Origin: Duncaniella sp.
Lineage (GTDB): Bacteria > Bacteroidota > Bacteroidia > Bacteroidales > Muribaculaceae
NCBI GenBank assembly: GCA_029052375.1
Contig: JAIDJD010000319.1
Location: 1 to 9,887, forward strand
DNA length: 9,887 bases
Direction of reading: 5' to 3'
Shown here: in pieces, positions 1-6,958 of the stretch
How the letters are laid out: each line of letters starts with the position of its first letter
Position numbering within the stretch: the stretch's first letter is position 1
Program-made: the position numbers and the translations under genes
Notes under the pieces: generated by a model
Seen by the model: only the letters and a program-made list of their open reading frames with translations
Databases searched by the model: none
Told to the model about the DNA's origin: nothing

Positions 1-622
1 CTTTGCGGTCAGAGCCTGAGGCGAGGCTGCGGGTGATGAACCCGGCCACGTCGGCCCTGACCCGGTCGGGGTCAACGCCTGCGTCGCTGTATCCATCGCG
101 GATGCGGCAATAGTCCACGCCCTGGAAGACCATCTGGTGGACCGTGGCCAGCTTCTCGGCCTGCACGGGGTCAAAGTCTCCGCTCGAGATGCCCTCGGCG
201 AGTATGGCGCCGAGTATCTCCTTCTCCTTGCCCACGGCCAGCAGGCGTATGCGCTCGAGGCGCTTGTAGTCGAGGGTCAGGTAGGAGAGCAGTTTGCCGG
301 CAGGGCCGGAGGTCGGGGCCACGGCCTCCTCGAGTATGTCGAAGCGGGCATGGATATAGCGCTCGAGCTTTTCGACAGGCGGGCAAGCCGACGCGGCCAC
401 CTCGCGGAGGCGTCCGACAATCTGTTCGGCCTCGCGCTCGATGACGGCCTCGTATATCTCCATCTTGTTCCTGAAGTAGGTATAGATGGTGCGCCGCCCC
501 TTGAGCGAGGCGGCCGCGATGTCGTTCATCGTAGTGCGCTCCACGCCGTTCGAGGCGAAGAGCTGTCGGGCAACGTCGATAAGGCGTTCGCGTGTACGGG
601 CTGCAATGGATGTCATCGGCAT
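1..622 (-). CDS. TetR/AcrR-family transcriptional regulator (C-terminus cut by window edge)
   Basis: The frame is open from an ATG at 622 to the left edge, giving 207 codons with no stop, so the C-terminus is missing. Residues about 10-60 form a TetR_N DNA-binding domain: an opening helix (RERLIDVARQLFASNG), then TTMNDIAAAS and the recognition-helix region GRRTIYTYFRNKMEIYEAVI. The rest is helical and variable, as expected for the ligand-binding/dimerisation half. TetR proteins usually repress nearby genes until a small ligand binds; the ligand here cannot be told. A second ATG two codons in (616) is an equally good start. There is no Shine-Dalgarno, but a TATCTTTG box lies just upstream, so the gene probably has its own promoter although it follows the nitroreductase gene on the same strand after 52 bases. 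Family assignment is secure; the target is unknown. Confidence 0.9.
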   Translation of the reverse strand, partial: MPMTSIAARTRERLIDVARQLFASNGVERTTMNDIAAASLKGRRTIYTYFRNKMEIYEAVIEREAEQIVGRLREVAASACPPVEKLERYIHARFDILEEAVAPTSGPAGKLLSYLTLDYKRLERIRLLAVGKEKEILGAILAEGISSGDFDPVQAEKLATVHQMVFQGVDYCRIRDGYSDAGVDPDRVRADVAGFITRSLASGSDRK

Positions 623-648
623 CGGAAGTTCTGGATACTATTCGCCTG

Positions 649-656
649 CAAAGATA
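649..656 (-). promoter_or_regulatory. Predicted -7 promoter box for the tetR-type gene
   Basis: On the minus strand this reads TATCTTTG, an exact match to the Bacteroidetes -7 consensus TAnnTTTG. It would give a leader of about 20 bases before the ATG at 622. No clear TTTG -33 box is found about 24 bases upstream, so the call rests on one element. Confidence 0.55.
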
Positions 657-674
657 CGAAAAAAATCCGGTAAC

Positions 675-1424
675 TTACAGCGAAACGCCCTGCGACTTGA
701 GGAATTCCTTGTAGACGCGGGAGAAGTGTTCGGCCTGCTCGCGGGGATAGCGGACTTCGGCGAAGACCTGGGCGAGGTTTTGCTTTGAGTTCTCGGCTAC
801 GAACTTGCGGTTGGACTCGAGCGCCTCCTGGGGGGCGTAGAGGCCGAGGAGCTCGGTGTCCGAGGGGTTGTCATACTCCTCGTAGTGGACTACGGCCTTG
901 AGGGGAAGGCGGTCTGTGGGGCCTCCGTCGGGATTGGCGGGATAGCCGACGGTGACGGTGACCACGGGGATGACGCCTGCGGGGAGACGGAGCAGGTCGG
1001 CTATCATCGGGGCGTTGTAGGTGGTGGTGCCGAGATAGCAGGTGCCGAGGCCCTCCATCTCTGCCACGGTGCAGAACTGCTGGGCGAAGAGCGAGGTGTC
1101 TATGACGCCCCATGTGAAGCCCTGGAGGTTTGAGAGGCCGGGCTCGGCGCCGCCGAGGCGGCACCAGCGGTCGAAGCGGTTGAGGTCGAGGCAGAATGTC
1201 AGCGCCGCCTTGGCGTTGGCAATGGCGGGCTGAGAGAAGTGTGCGGGGGCCAGCGCGGCGAGGCGCTCGGGCTCGCGGGTGACGACTACGGAGTAGAGCT
1301 GCATATTGCCCGTGTTGGCGGCGTGGATGGCCTGGCCGAGGAGAGATTCGATGAGCGAGTCTGCCACGGGGCGCGCGGGGTCGTAGGCGCGGACGGTGTG
1401 GCGGGTTGAGAAGTAGCTGTTCAT
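675..1424 (-). CDS. Nitroreductase-family flavoprotein (NfsA-like)
   Basis: This 249-residue protein belongs to the FMN-dependent nitroreductase superfamily, which uses NAD(P)H to reduce nitro compounds, quinones or flavins. Visible signatures are the N-terminal FMN-phosphate motif STRHTVRAY (residues 6-14), NTGNMQLYSVVVT (37-49), the flavin-binding stretch EGLGTCYLG (124-132), and VTVGYP (157-162). The length and a C-terminal extension after about residue 185 resemble the oxygen-insensitive NfsA/FRP branch rather than the shorter NfsB type. The frame stays open well upstream, but the start at 1424 is chosen because MNSYFSTRH begins the domain and its ATG overlaps the preceding gene's TGA in an ATGA, implying translational coupling. 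The substrate cannot be read from sequence. No intrinsic terminator is seen after the stop. Confidence 0.92.
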   Translation of the reverse strand: MNSYFSTRHTVRAYDPARPVADSLIESLLGQAIHAANTGNMQLYSVVVTREPERLAALAPAHFSQPAIANAKAALTFCLDLNRFDRWCRLGGAEPGLSNLQGFTWGVIDTSLFAQQFCTVAEMEGLGTCYLGTTTYNAPMIADLLRLPAGVIPVVTVTVGYPANPDGGPTDRLPLKAVVHYEEYDNPSDTELLGLYAPQEALESNRKFVAENSKQNLAQVFAEVRYPREQAEHFSRVYKEFLKSQGVSL

Positions 1425-4400
1425 GATTCGGTGTCTCTGAGAGGGTGTTGGATGTCGCAGGAGGGCTTCATTACCACACCTGTGCCCTTGAGGCCGTTGA
1501 CGCCTATGGTCAGGGGGCTGTCGAAGGTGACGATGCGCAGGAAGTCGCTCTCGTAGACGGCGGGCCGGGCGTCGAGGAAGGCCACGTCGTAGAGGTCTGT
1601 GGCGGGGGCTCCGGGGTCTCTGCGCGCCGAGGTGTCGATGGTGAAGTATGCCACTCCGAACGATGTGAGGTTCTGGAAGAAGTGTGTGCCCTGGCTCGGC
1701 TCTATGCGGTAGTTGGGCAGCGAAGACTCTACGATGAGCCTGGCGGCCGAGATGGCGGGCCACTTGACGGGGATGCCCAGGGCGGTGTCTGACGAGCCCC
1801 AGCGCCCGGGGCCGATGAGTATGTAGCGCTCGTCGCGGTCGAGAAATCCGCGGTTCACCTTCTCCATCTCGCGGGCTATGAGCGAGTTGTTGAACGATGA
1901 GAATTTGTCCGGACGGACGTAGACCACGGTGTTGACACCCTCGATGGTGCCGTGGCCGAGGGCTGTCGACGACTTGAGCAGCAGGCTCTCGTCGGGCGCA
2001 GACATGACGGCCTCGTCGACATTCTCCTTGCGGTCTACGATCGGGCGTATCTGCAGCCAGTAGAGCCTCCCCTTCGAGGCAGACCTCGGGCCGCAGTCGT
2101 CGACCATGCCGGCAAACTCTATCTCGACAGGGCGCTGCATCTCGGTCTGGCCGCGCGTCAGCATGAAGTCGAGAGCCTCGGACAGAGGGTAGACCTTGTG
2201 TTTGAGGATGTTGTTGAAGGTCACCAGCTTGCGCCCTTCCTGGCGGTCGTTGTCGCGGATGACGTTGTCGCGGTAGTCGAAGGTGGATACCATGTATTTG
2301 AGCGCGCCCTTGTCCGCGATGTCCTGGACGCGGAGCTTGGATATGTTGTATCCGTCGTCGACGGTCATGGGGTTGACGGCCTCCTTGTCGTGGCCGGTGG
2401 TGATGGCATACATACGCGTCTGTGTGTCGCGCAGGGCCAGTGTCAGCTCTGATGTCTGGAGGACGCTCTCGGGATGGCGCGGAGAGAAGCGCAGTCCCAC
2501 GCCGCCGTCGACGATATACTTGCCGAGGCCGACGGCTATCTCGGCCACGCCGTCCTCGGGACGTTCAGACCCGAGGGGATAGTAGTTGAGCGAACGGCCC
2601 ACGCCCGAGAACGAGGGGAAATAGTACCCGTCTACATCCTTGCCGACGACTTCCTGGAGGATGACGGCCATCTTCTCCTGGTCTATGACGTTGGAGGTGG
2701 CGGTCATGTAGGCCTTGGAGTCGGAGTAGAAGACAGAGGCATATACGCCCTTGATGGCGTCTGTGAGACGGCTCAGCATCTCGGCGTTCTCGCCCTTGGG
2801 CACCATGTAGGTGGAGTAGATGCCGGCGAAGGGCTGGTAGTGCGAGTCTTCGAGCAGGCTGGACGAGCGGACGGCGATGGGTGTGTCTACCACCTCGAGC
2901 AGAGCCTTGAGGTCTTGCCTGATGGATTCCGGCAGGCGCGCCTTGAGGAAGTGGCTGAGTATCTCCTCGTCCGAAGCGTCGCTCAGCGCTATGGGATAGA
3001 GCTGGTTGGACTCCATGAACTCGTCGAAGATGTCGGTGCAGAGCACCACGGTGCGGGGGATGGTGATGGAGATGCCGTCAAAGTTGTCGCAGACGGGGTT
3101 TTTCTTGATTATCGAGTCGATGAACGCCAGGCCGCGTCCCTTGCCTCCGAGCGAGCCCTGGCCGATGCGGGCAAAGTTGGAGTAGTGGTCAAAGCGGTCT
3201 TGCCTGAAGATGGCCACCACGCCGCGGTTCTTCATCTTGCGGTACTTGACTATGAGGTCGAAGAACAGCTGGCGCACCTTGGGGGCGTCCTGGAGCTTGG
3301 TGAAGCGGTGGCGCTTGATCACCTCGGCTATGGGAAACAGCGCGCGCGAGTAGAGCCAGCGCGAGATGTCGTTGGACGACGCGTGCCAGTGGAGAGCCTC
3401 GGCCGGGATGTCGAAGATATGCTTCTGCAGGTCCTTGAGCGACGTTATGCGCCGTATCTCCTCGCCGGTCTCGGGATTGCGCACCACAAAGTCGCCGAAT
3501 CCGAAGTTGTTGATGATGGCCTTGCCGAGGTCTACGGGAAACTTCTTGGAGTTCTTGTCTATGAAGGTGCTGCCTATCTCCTCGGCCTCGTATGAGTTTT
3601 CGGCTTCGGAGCTCTCGAGGATTACGGGCAGGTAGGGGTCGCGGCCGCGGAGCTCGCGTGCCAGGGCGAGGCCGGCCTTGCTGTCCTTGGCTCCGCCGCG
3701 CTTGAAAGACACGTCGCTGATCACACCCAGGATGTGCTCGGAGTAGCGGTTGTATATCTCTATGGCTTCCTCGTAGTCTCGGGCCAGCATCACCTTGGGG
3801 CGGCCTCGCATACGCAGCATCCGCTCGTGCTCGTTGAGAGCCTCGGTAGAGAAGAGGCGGCTCTGGGTGAGGATGAACTTGTAGACTATCGGCAGCACCG
3901 AAGAGTAGAAGCGCACGGAGTCTTCGACCAGGAGTATCATCTGGACTCCCACGCCGTTGATGTCGTTCTCGGCGTTCATCTTGTCTTCGAGCAGCTTGAT
4001 GATGGCCAGCAGCAGGTCTACATTGCCCAGCCACGAGAAGACATAGTCGATGCCGGAGAAGTCTTCGTTGGCCAGGCGGCGCGACACCTCCTTGGAGAAC
4101 GGCGTCAGCACCACGATAGGCTGCTCGGGGTGGGCCTCCTTGATGCGGCGCGCCCCCGAGAAGGTCTCGCTGACGTCGTTGCCCGGCATCATTATCACGA
4201 GGTCAAAGCTCTTGCCGGCCATTACCTCGAGGGCCTCGGCGGTGTTGAGCACACGGGTGACGCGCGGAGGCGAGGACAGGTTGAGCGAGGTGTACTCGAA
4301 ATAGAGCTGTTCCTCCACGCGTCCGTCCTCCTCCATCATGAATGCATCGTAGGCCGACGCTATCAGAAGCACGTTGAATATGCGCTTCTGCATCAGATTC

Positions 4401-4468
4401 TGGAATGCTGTGTCCTTGAGATACAGCTGGCTCAGCGCATCGTCGCTGAGGTCGTAGAAATTCTCCAT
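1421..4468 (-). CDS. Receiver-like domains fused to a PPDK/PEP-synthase ATP-grasp domain
   Basis: This 1015-residue protein would usually be annotated as a PEP/pyruvate-binding-domain protein or phosphoenolpyruvate synthase. Residues about 31-165 resemble a receiver (FDLVIMM at 88-94) but lack the acidic pair and phosphoacceptor Asp. Residues about 177-320 are a fuller receiver: E182/D183, acceptor D252 in SDVSF, S286/S287, and K305 in IDKNS. After a linker comes the PPDK N-terminal ATP-binding domain: GGKGRG (441-446), IAVRSSSLLEDS (531-542) and the closing LQIRPI (805-810). The last 200 residues contain GPGRWGSSD (886-894) and EPSQGTHFFQNL (923-934). I see no GGxTSH phosphohistidine swivel domain and no PEP-binding barrel, so classical PEP synthesis is doubtful. 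The start at 4468 follows a small hairpin; there is no Shine-Dalgarno. The 3' end overlaps the nitroreductase start. Domain calls are firm for ATP-grasp and the second receiver; the function is unknown. Confidence 0.9.
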   Translation of the reverse strand: MENFYDLSDDALSQLYLKDTAFQNLMQKRIFNVLLIASAYDAFMMEEDGRVEEQLYFEYTSLNLSSPPRVTRVLNTAEALEVMAGKSFDLVIMMPGNDVSETFSGARRIKEAHPEQPIVVLTPFSKEVSRRLANEDFSGIDYVFSWLGNVDLLLAIIKLLEDKMNAENDINGVGVQMILLVEDSVRFYSSVLPIVYKFILTQSRLFSTEALNEHERMLRMRGRPKVMLARDYEEAIEIYNRYSEHILGVISDVSFKRGGAKDSKAGLALARELRGRDPYLPVILESSEAENSYEAEEIGSTFIDKNSKKFPVDLGKAIINNFGFGDFVVRNPETGEEIRRITSLKDLQKHIFDIPAEALHWHASSNDISRWLYSRALFPIAEVIKRHRFTKLQDAPKVRQLFFDLIVKYRKMKNRGVVAIFRQDRFDHYSNFARIGQGSLGGKGRGLAFIDSIIKKNPVCDNFDGISITIPRTVVLCTDIFDEFMESNQLYPIALSDASDEEILSHFLKARLPESIRQDLKALLEVVDTPIAVRSSSLLEDSHYQPFAGIYSTYMVPKGENAEMLSRLTDAIKGVYASVFYSDSKAYMTATSNVIDQEKMAVILQEVVGKDVDGYYFPSFSGVGRSLNYYPLGSERPEDGVAEIAVGLGKYIVDGGVGLRFSPRHPESVLQTSELTLALRDTQTRMYAITTGHDKEAVNPMTVDDGYNISKLRVQDIADKGALKYMVSTFDYRDNVIRDNDRQEGRKLVTFNNILKHKVYPLSEALDFMLTRGQTEMQRPVEIEFAGMVDDCGPRSASKGRLYWLQIRPIVDRKENVDEAVMSAPDESLLLKSSTALGHGTIEGVNTVVYVRPDKFSSFNNSLIAREMEKVNRGFLDRDERYILIGPGRWGSSDTALGIPVKWPAISAARLIVESSLPNYRIEPSQGTHFFQNLTSFGVAYFTIDTSARRDPGAPATDLYDVAFLDARPAVYESDFLRIVTFDSPLTIGVNGLKGTGVVMKPSCDIQHPLRDTES

Positions 4469-4607
4469 TATTAATGCGCTTCGCGCAGTTTAGGGTTTAT
4501 TGCCTTACGGCTTTGGGTTTGAAGTTTAAGGAACTTAAGTGCTTCGCGCAGGCTAAACTTTAAACCTGAGAGCGAAGCTCCTAAACTTTAAACCGCACTT
4601 TGTGCGA
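4469..4607 (-). repeat. Intergenic array of five micro-hairpins with repeated AT-rich linkers
   Basis: The gap between serB and the receiver-dikinase gene is almost filled by short inverted repeats. They are TGCGC-TTC-GCGCA (4475-4487), GCC-TTAC-GGC (4502-4511), GTGC-TTC-GCGC (4539-4549, one G-T pair), GAGC-GAA-GCTC (4570-4580) and CGCAC-TTT-GTGCG (4594-4606). The linkers carry an exact direct repeat, CTAAACTTTAAACC at 4553-4566 and 4581-4594, plus related GTTTGAAGTTTAAGG (4518-4532) and GTTTAGGGTTTA (4488-4499). No hairpin is followed by a T-run, so these are not ordinary terminators, and no TAnnTTTG box was found. The array could act in the RNA (processing, stability or translation) or be a repeat family scattered in the genome. 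Confidence 0.75.
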
Positions 4608-5834
4608 TTAATTGATAAACGAATCCTTGAACCCGAGGAAGTAGAGGACACCGTCGAGACCGATGGTCGAGATAGACTGGTCTGCTGTGGCCTTCACCTT
4701 GGGCTTGGCGTGGAAGGCGATGCCGAGGCCGGCTGTCCCGAGCATAGGGAGGTCGTTGGCGCCGTCGCCCACGGCAATGGTCTGGGCAATATTGACATTC
4801 TCCACCTGGGCTATCAGCTTGAGCAGCTCGGCCTTGCGGCGGCCGTCAACCACATCGCCCACATAGCGTCCCGTCAGCTTGCCGTCCTCGATTTCGAGCT
4901 CGTTGGCATATACATAGTCGAAGCCGAAACGCTGTTTGAGATAGTTGCCGAAGTATGTGAAACCGCCCGAGAGGATAGCCGTCTTATAGCCTGCGCGCTT
5001 GAGCACCTGCATCATGCGGTCGACGCCCTCGGTGATGGGCAGATTCTGGGCTATATCCTGCATGACGCTCTCGTCGAGACCCTTGAGCAGGGCCACACGT
5101 TCGGTGAAGCTCTGGCAGAAGTCAATCTCGCCCCTCATGGCACGCTCGGTGATGGCCCTGACCTTGTCGCCCACGCCGGCACGCTCGGCCAGCTCGTCTA
5201 TCACCTCGGTCTCTATCAGCGTAGAGTCCATATCGAAGCATATCAGGCGGCGGCAGCGGCGGTAGAGAGTGTCCTGCTGCACCGAAATGTCAAACTCGTC
5301 CTCCTGTGAGAGCTGCATGAAACGGCGTTGCATCTCGTGGACATCGCCCGGATTGCCTCGCACCGAAAACTCCACACACGACTTGGACTTGGGCTGTTCC
5401 TCCAGCCCCAGGGGCATACGTCCCGTCAGGCGCTGTATGGCGTCTATGTTAAGACCCTGGCGCGAAATCTCCTCGGAGACGCTCGCTATCTGGCGCGCCG
5501 TCAGGCGGCGCCCGAGCAGGGTGATGATCCAGCGGTTCTTGCCCTGTCGGCCCACCCACTTCTCATACTCGGAGACACTGATGGGAGAAAACCTGATATT
5601 GACATTGAGCTCCGTAGCCTTGAAGAGAAGCTCCTTCATGATGTTTCCGCTCACATCCGAGCTGGTCTTGATCAGAATGCCCAGCGATAGAGTGTGGTGA
5701 ATGTCGGCCTGTCCGATGTCCAGGATTCCGGCATCGTACCGTGCGAGAATCTCAGAGAGCGCCCATGTGACGCCAGGATGGTCCTGGCCCGAGATATTGA
5801 TGAGGATAAGCTCGGTATTGATATTTTTATCCAT
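4608..5834 (-). CDS. serB: Phosphoserine phosphatase SerB with N-terminal ACT domains
   Basis: SerB hydrolyses O-phospho-L-serine to serine, the last step of serine biosynthesis, in the cytoplasm. This 408-residue protein has two ACT-like regions, at about 8-90 (ILINISGQDHPGV) and 100-185 (RWIITLLGRRLTARQ), followed by a HAD phosphatase domain. HAD motif I is FDMDST with nucleophile D201 and acid/base D203; E208 follows in the substrate loop; motif II is LSGG (S289); motif III lysine is probably K334; motif IV is GDGAND (356-361). Tandem ACT domains before the HAD domain are known in mycobacterial SerB2 (about the same length), where ACT domains bind amino acids, so serine feedback is plausible. 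The start is the ATG at 5834, preceded by A-rich sequence without a Shine-Dalgarno. It is divergent from fabI. No terminator follows the stop, so read-through into the next gene is likely. Confidence 0.96.
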   Translation of the reverse strand: MDKNINTELILINISGQDHPGVTWALSEILARYDAGILDIGQADIHHTLSLGILIKTSSDVSGNIMKELLFKATELNVNIRFSPISVSEYEKWVGRQGKNRWIITLLGRRLTARQIASVSEEISRQGLNIDAIQRLTGRMPLGLEEQPKSKSCVEFSVRGNPGDVHEMQRRFMQLSQEDEFDISVQQDTLYRRCRRLICFDMDSTLIETEVIDELAERAGVGDKVRAITERAMRGEIDFCQSFTERVALLKGLDESVMQDIAQNLPITEGVDRMMQVLKRAGYKTAILSGGFTYFGNYLKQRFGFDYVYANELEIEDGKLTGRYVGDVVDGRRKAELLKLIAQVENVNIAQTIAVGDGANDLPMLGTAGLGIAFHAKPKVKATADQSISTIGLDGVLYFLGFKDSFIN

Positions 5835-5913
5835 TTTTCAGCTATAGAAATCACTATACAAGTAATATGTGAAAACCCTGCCCCGCGGCACTCCGCCAGA
5901 CAGAATCAGACTG

Positions 5914-5921
5914 CAAATATA
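5914..5921 (-). promoter_or_regulatory. Predicted -7 promoter box for serB
   Basis: On the minus strand this reads TATATTTG, an exact TAnnTTTG match, about 80 bases upstream of the serB ATG, giving a leader of roughly 73 bases. TTTTGG sequences lie upstream but at 13 and 34 bases spacing instead of about 20, so no proper -33 box is seen. Confidence 0.5.
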
Positions 5922-5975
5922 CCACTTTTTCGGCCAAAACTTATCCGCTATGGCCCAAAACTCCCCGAAAATTAC

Positions 5976-5983
5976 TAATTTTG
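5976..5983 (+). promoter_or_regulatory. Predicted -7 promoter box for fabI
   Basis: The sequence TAATTTTG matches TAnnTTTG exactly and would start transcription near 5990, leaving a short A-rich leader of about 28 bases before the fabI ATG. The -33 region has only a weak TGG match. It points away from the serB promoter. Confidence 0.55.
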
Positions 5984-6018
5984 CACGCGAATTACAGAAC
6001 TAATCAAAAAACAAAGCT

Positions 6019-6876
6019 ATGAGTTACAATCTGCTCAAAGGCAAACGCGGCATCATCTTCGGCGCTCTTAACGACAAGAGCATCGCCTGGAAGGTGGCAG
6101 AGAAGGCCGTGGAGGAGGGTGCTGTCATCACCCTCAGCAACACCCCTGTGGCTGTACGCATGGGCGAGGTGAGCCAGCTCGGCGAGAAGCTGGGCGCTGA
6201 GGTCATCCCCGCCGACGCCACAAATGTCGACGACCTCGAAATGGTGTTCCAGCGCTCGATGGAAGTGCTCGGCGGCAAGATAGATTTTGTCCTCCATTCC
6301 ATAGGTATGTCGCCCAACGTGCGCAAGAAGCGTCTCTATGACGACCTCGACTACGATATGCTCAACAAGACGCTCGACATCTCGGCTATCTCGTTCCACA
6401 AGATGATACAGGCCGCCAAGAAGCTCGACGCCATCTCGCAGGGCGGCTCTATCGTAGCCCTCACATATATGGCCGCACAGCGTACGATGTTCGGCTACAA
6501 CGACATGGCCGACGCCAAGGCTCTGCTCGAGTCCATAGCCCGCAGCTTCGGATACATCTATGGCCGCGAGAAGCAGGTGCGCATCAACACCATCTCCCAG
6601 TCGCCCACAGCCACCACTGCCGGCAGCGGCGTCAAGGGCATGGAGTCGCTGATGGACTTCGCCAACCGTATGTCTCCCCTCGGCAATGCCAACGCCGACG
6701 AGTGTGCCGACTACTGCATCACACTCTTCTCTGACCTCACCCGCAAGGTGACTATGCAGAACCTCTATCACGACGGCGGCTTCTCGTCGATGGGCATGAG
6801 CCTCCGCGCAATGGACCAGTACGAGAAGAGCTTCGACCAGTACCGCAATCCCGACGGAACCATCCAGTACGGCTGA
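6019..6876 (+). CDS. fabI: Enoyl-[acyl-carrier-protein] reductase FabI
   Basis: FabI reduces trans-2-enoyl-ACP with NAD(P)H, the last step of each elongation cycle in type II fatty-acid synthesis, and is the family's triclosan target. The 285-residue protein is an atypical short-chain dehydrogenase. The cofactor loop GALNDKSIA (15-23) corresponds to the GVASNRSIA-type motif of FabI. LHSIGMSP (92-99) is the strand before the active site. The catalytic Y-x6-K is Y160 and K167 in GYNDMADAKALLES, with the extra FabI tyrosine at Y150. The SQSPTATTAGSGVKG stretch (193-207) is the substrate-binding loop region, and HDGGFSSMG closes the fold. The length is slightly above E. coli FabI (262) because of a C-terminal tail. 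The start ATG at 6019 begins MSYNLLKGKRG with the nucleotide-binding strand at the expected distance. It is transcribed alone, divergent from serB, with a tRNA gene downstream. Confidence 0.96.
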   Translation: MSYNLLKGKRGIIFGALNDKSIAWKVAEKAVEEGAVITLSNTPVAVRMGEVSQLGEKLGAEVIPADATNVDDLEMVFQRSMEVLGGKIDFVLHSIGMSPNVRKKRLYDDLDYDMLNKTLDISAISFHKMIQAAKKLDAISQGGSIVALTYMAAQRTMFGYNDMADAKALLESIARSFGYIYGREKQVRINTISQSPTATTAGSGVKGMESLMDFANRMSPLGNANADECADYCITLFSDLTRKVTMQNLYHDGGFSSMGMSLRAMDQYEKSFDQYRNPDGTIQYG

Positions 6877-6922
6877 TTGCAGACCCTGACGCCGGGACAG
6901 GCTTAAATTTTTCTGCCTGAAA

Positions 6923-6954
6923 TTTGGCGGAATCGCCAAAAACCACTACCTTTG
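6923..6954 (+). promoter_or_regulatory. Promoter of tRNA-Gln (TTTG -33 and TACCTTTG -7)
   Basis: TTTG at 6923-6926 and TACCTTTG at 6947-6954 are separated by 20 bases, an essentially full match to the Bacteroidetes primary sigma-factor promoter (TTTG and TAnnTTTG). Transcription would begin near 6960, about 38 bases before the tRNA. A perfect 7-bp inverted repeat (6923-6940) covers the -33 box. Confidence 0.8.
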
Positions 6955-6958
6955 CACT

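Noticed and set aside
1425..1763. N-terminal extension of the nitroreductase to an ATG at 1763
   Set aside because: The added 113 residues are Arg/His/Pro-rich, lie out of frame inside the large upstream gene, and precede a complete nitroreductase N-terminus.
2474..3595. 373-codon plus-strand open frame opposite the receiver-dikinase gene
   Set aside because: It lies wholly inside a well-supported gene on the other strand, shows no recognisable domain, and has the Val/Leu/Glu/Gly-rich composition expected from reading GC-rich codons backwards.
4469..4607. CRISPR array
   Set aside because: The repeats are short and imperfect with no uniform spacers, and no cas genes are present.
6898..6919. 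CAGGC/GCCTG inverted repeat as a fabI terminator
   Set aside because: The stem is only 5 bp with a 12-base loop and no T-run after it; it is too weak to call.
6004..6939. 311-codon minus-strand open frame opposite fabI
   Set aside because: It covers fabI and its flanks, including the -33 region of the tRNA promoter, and has no family features.
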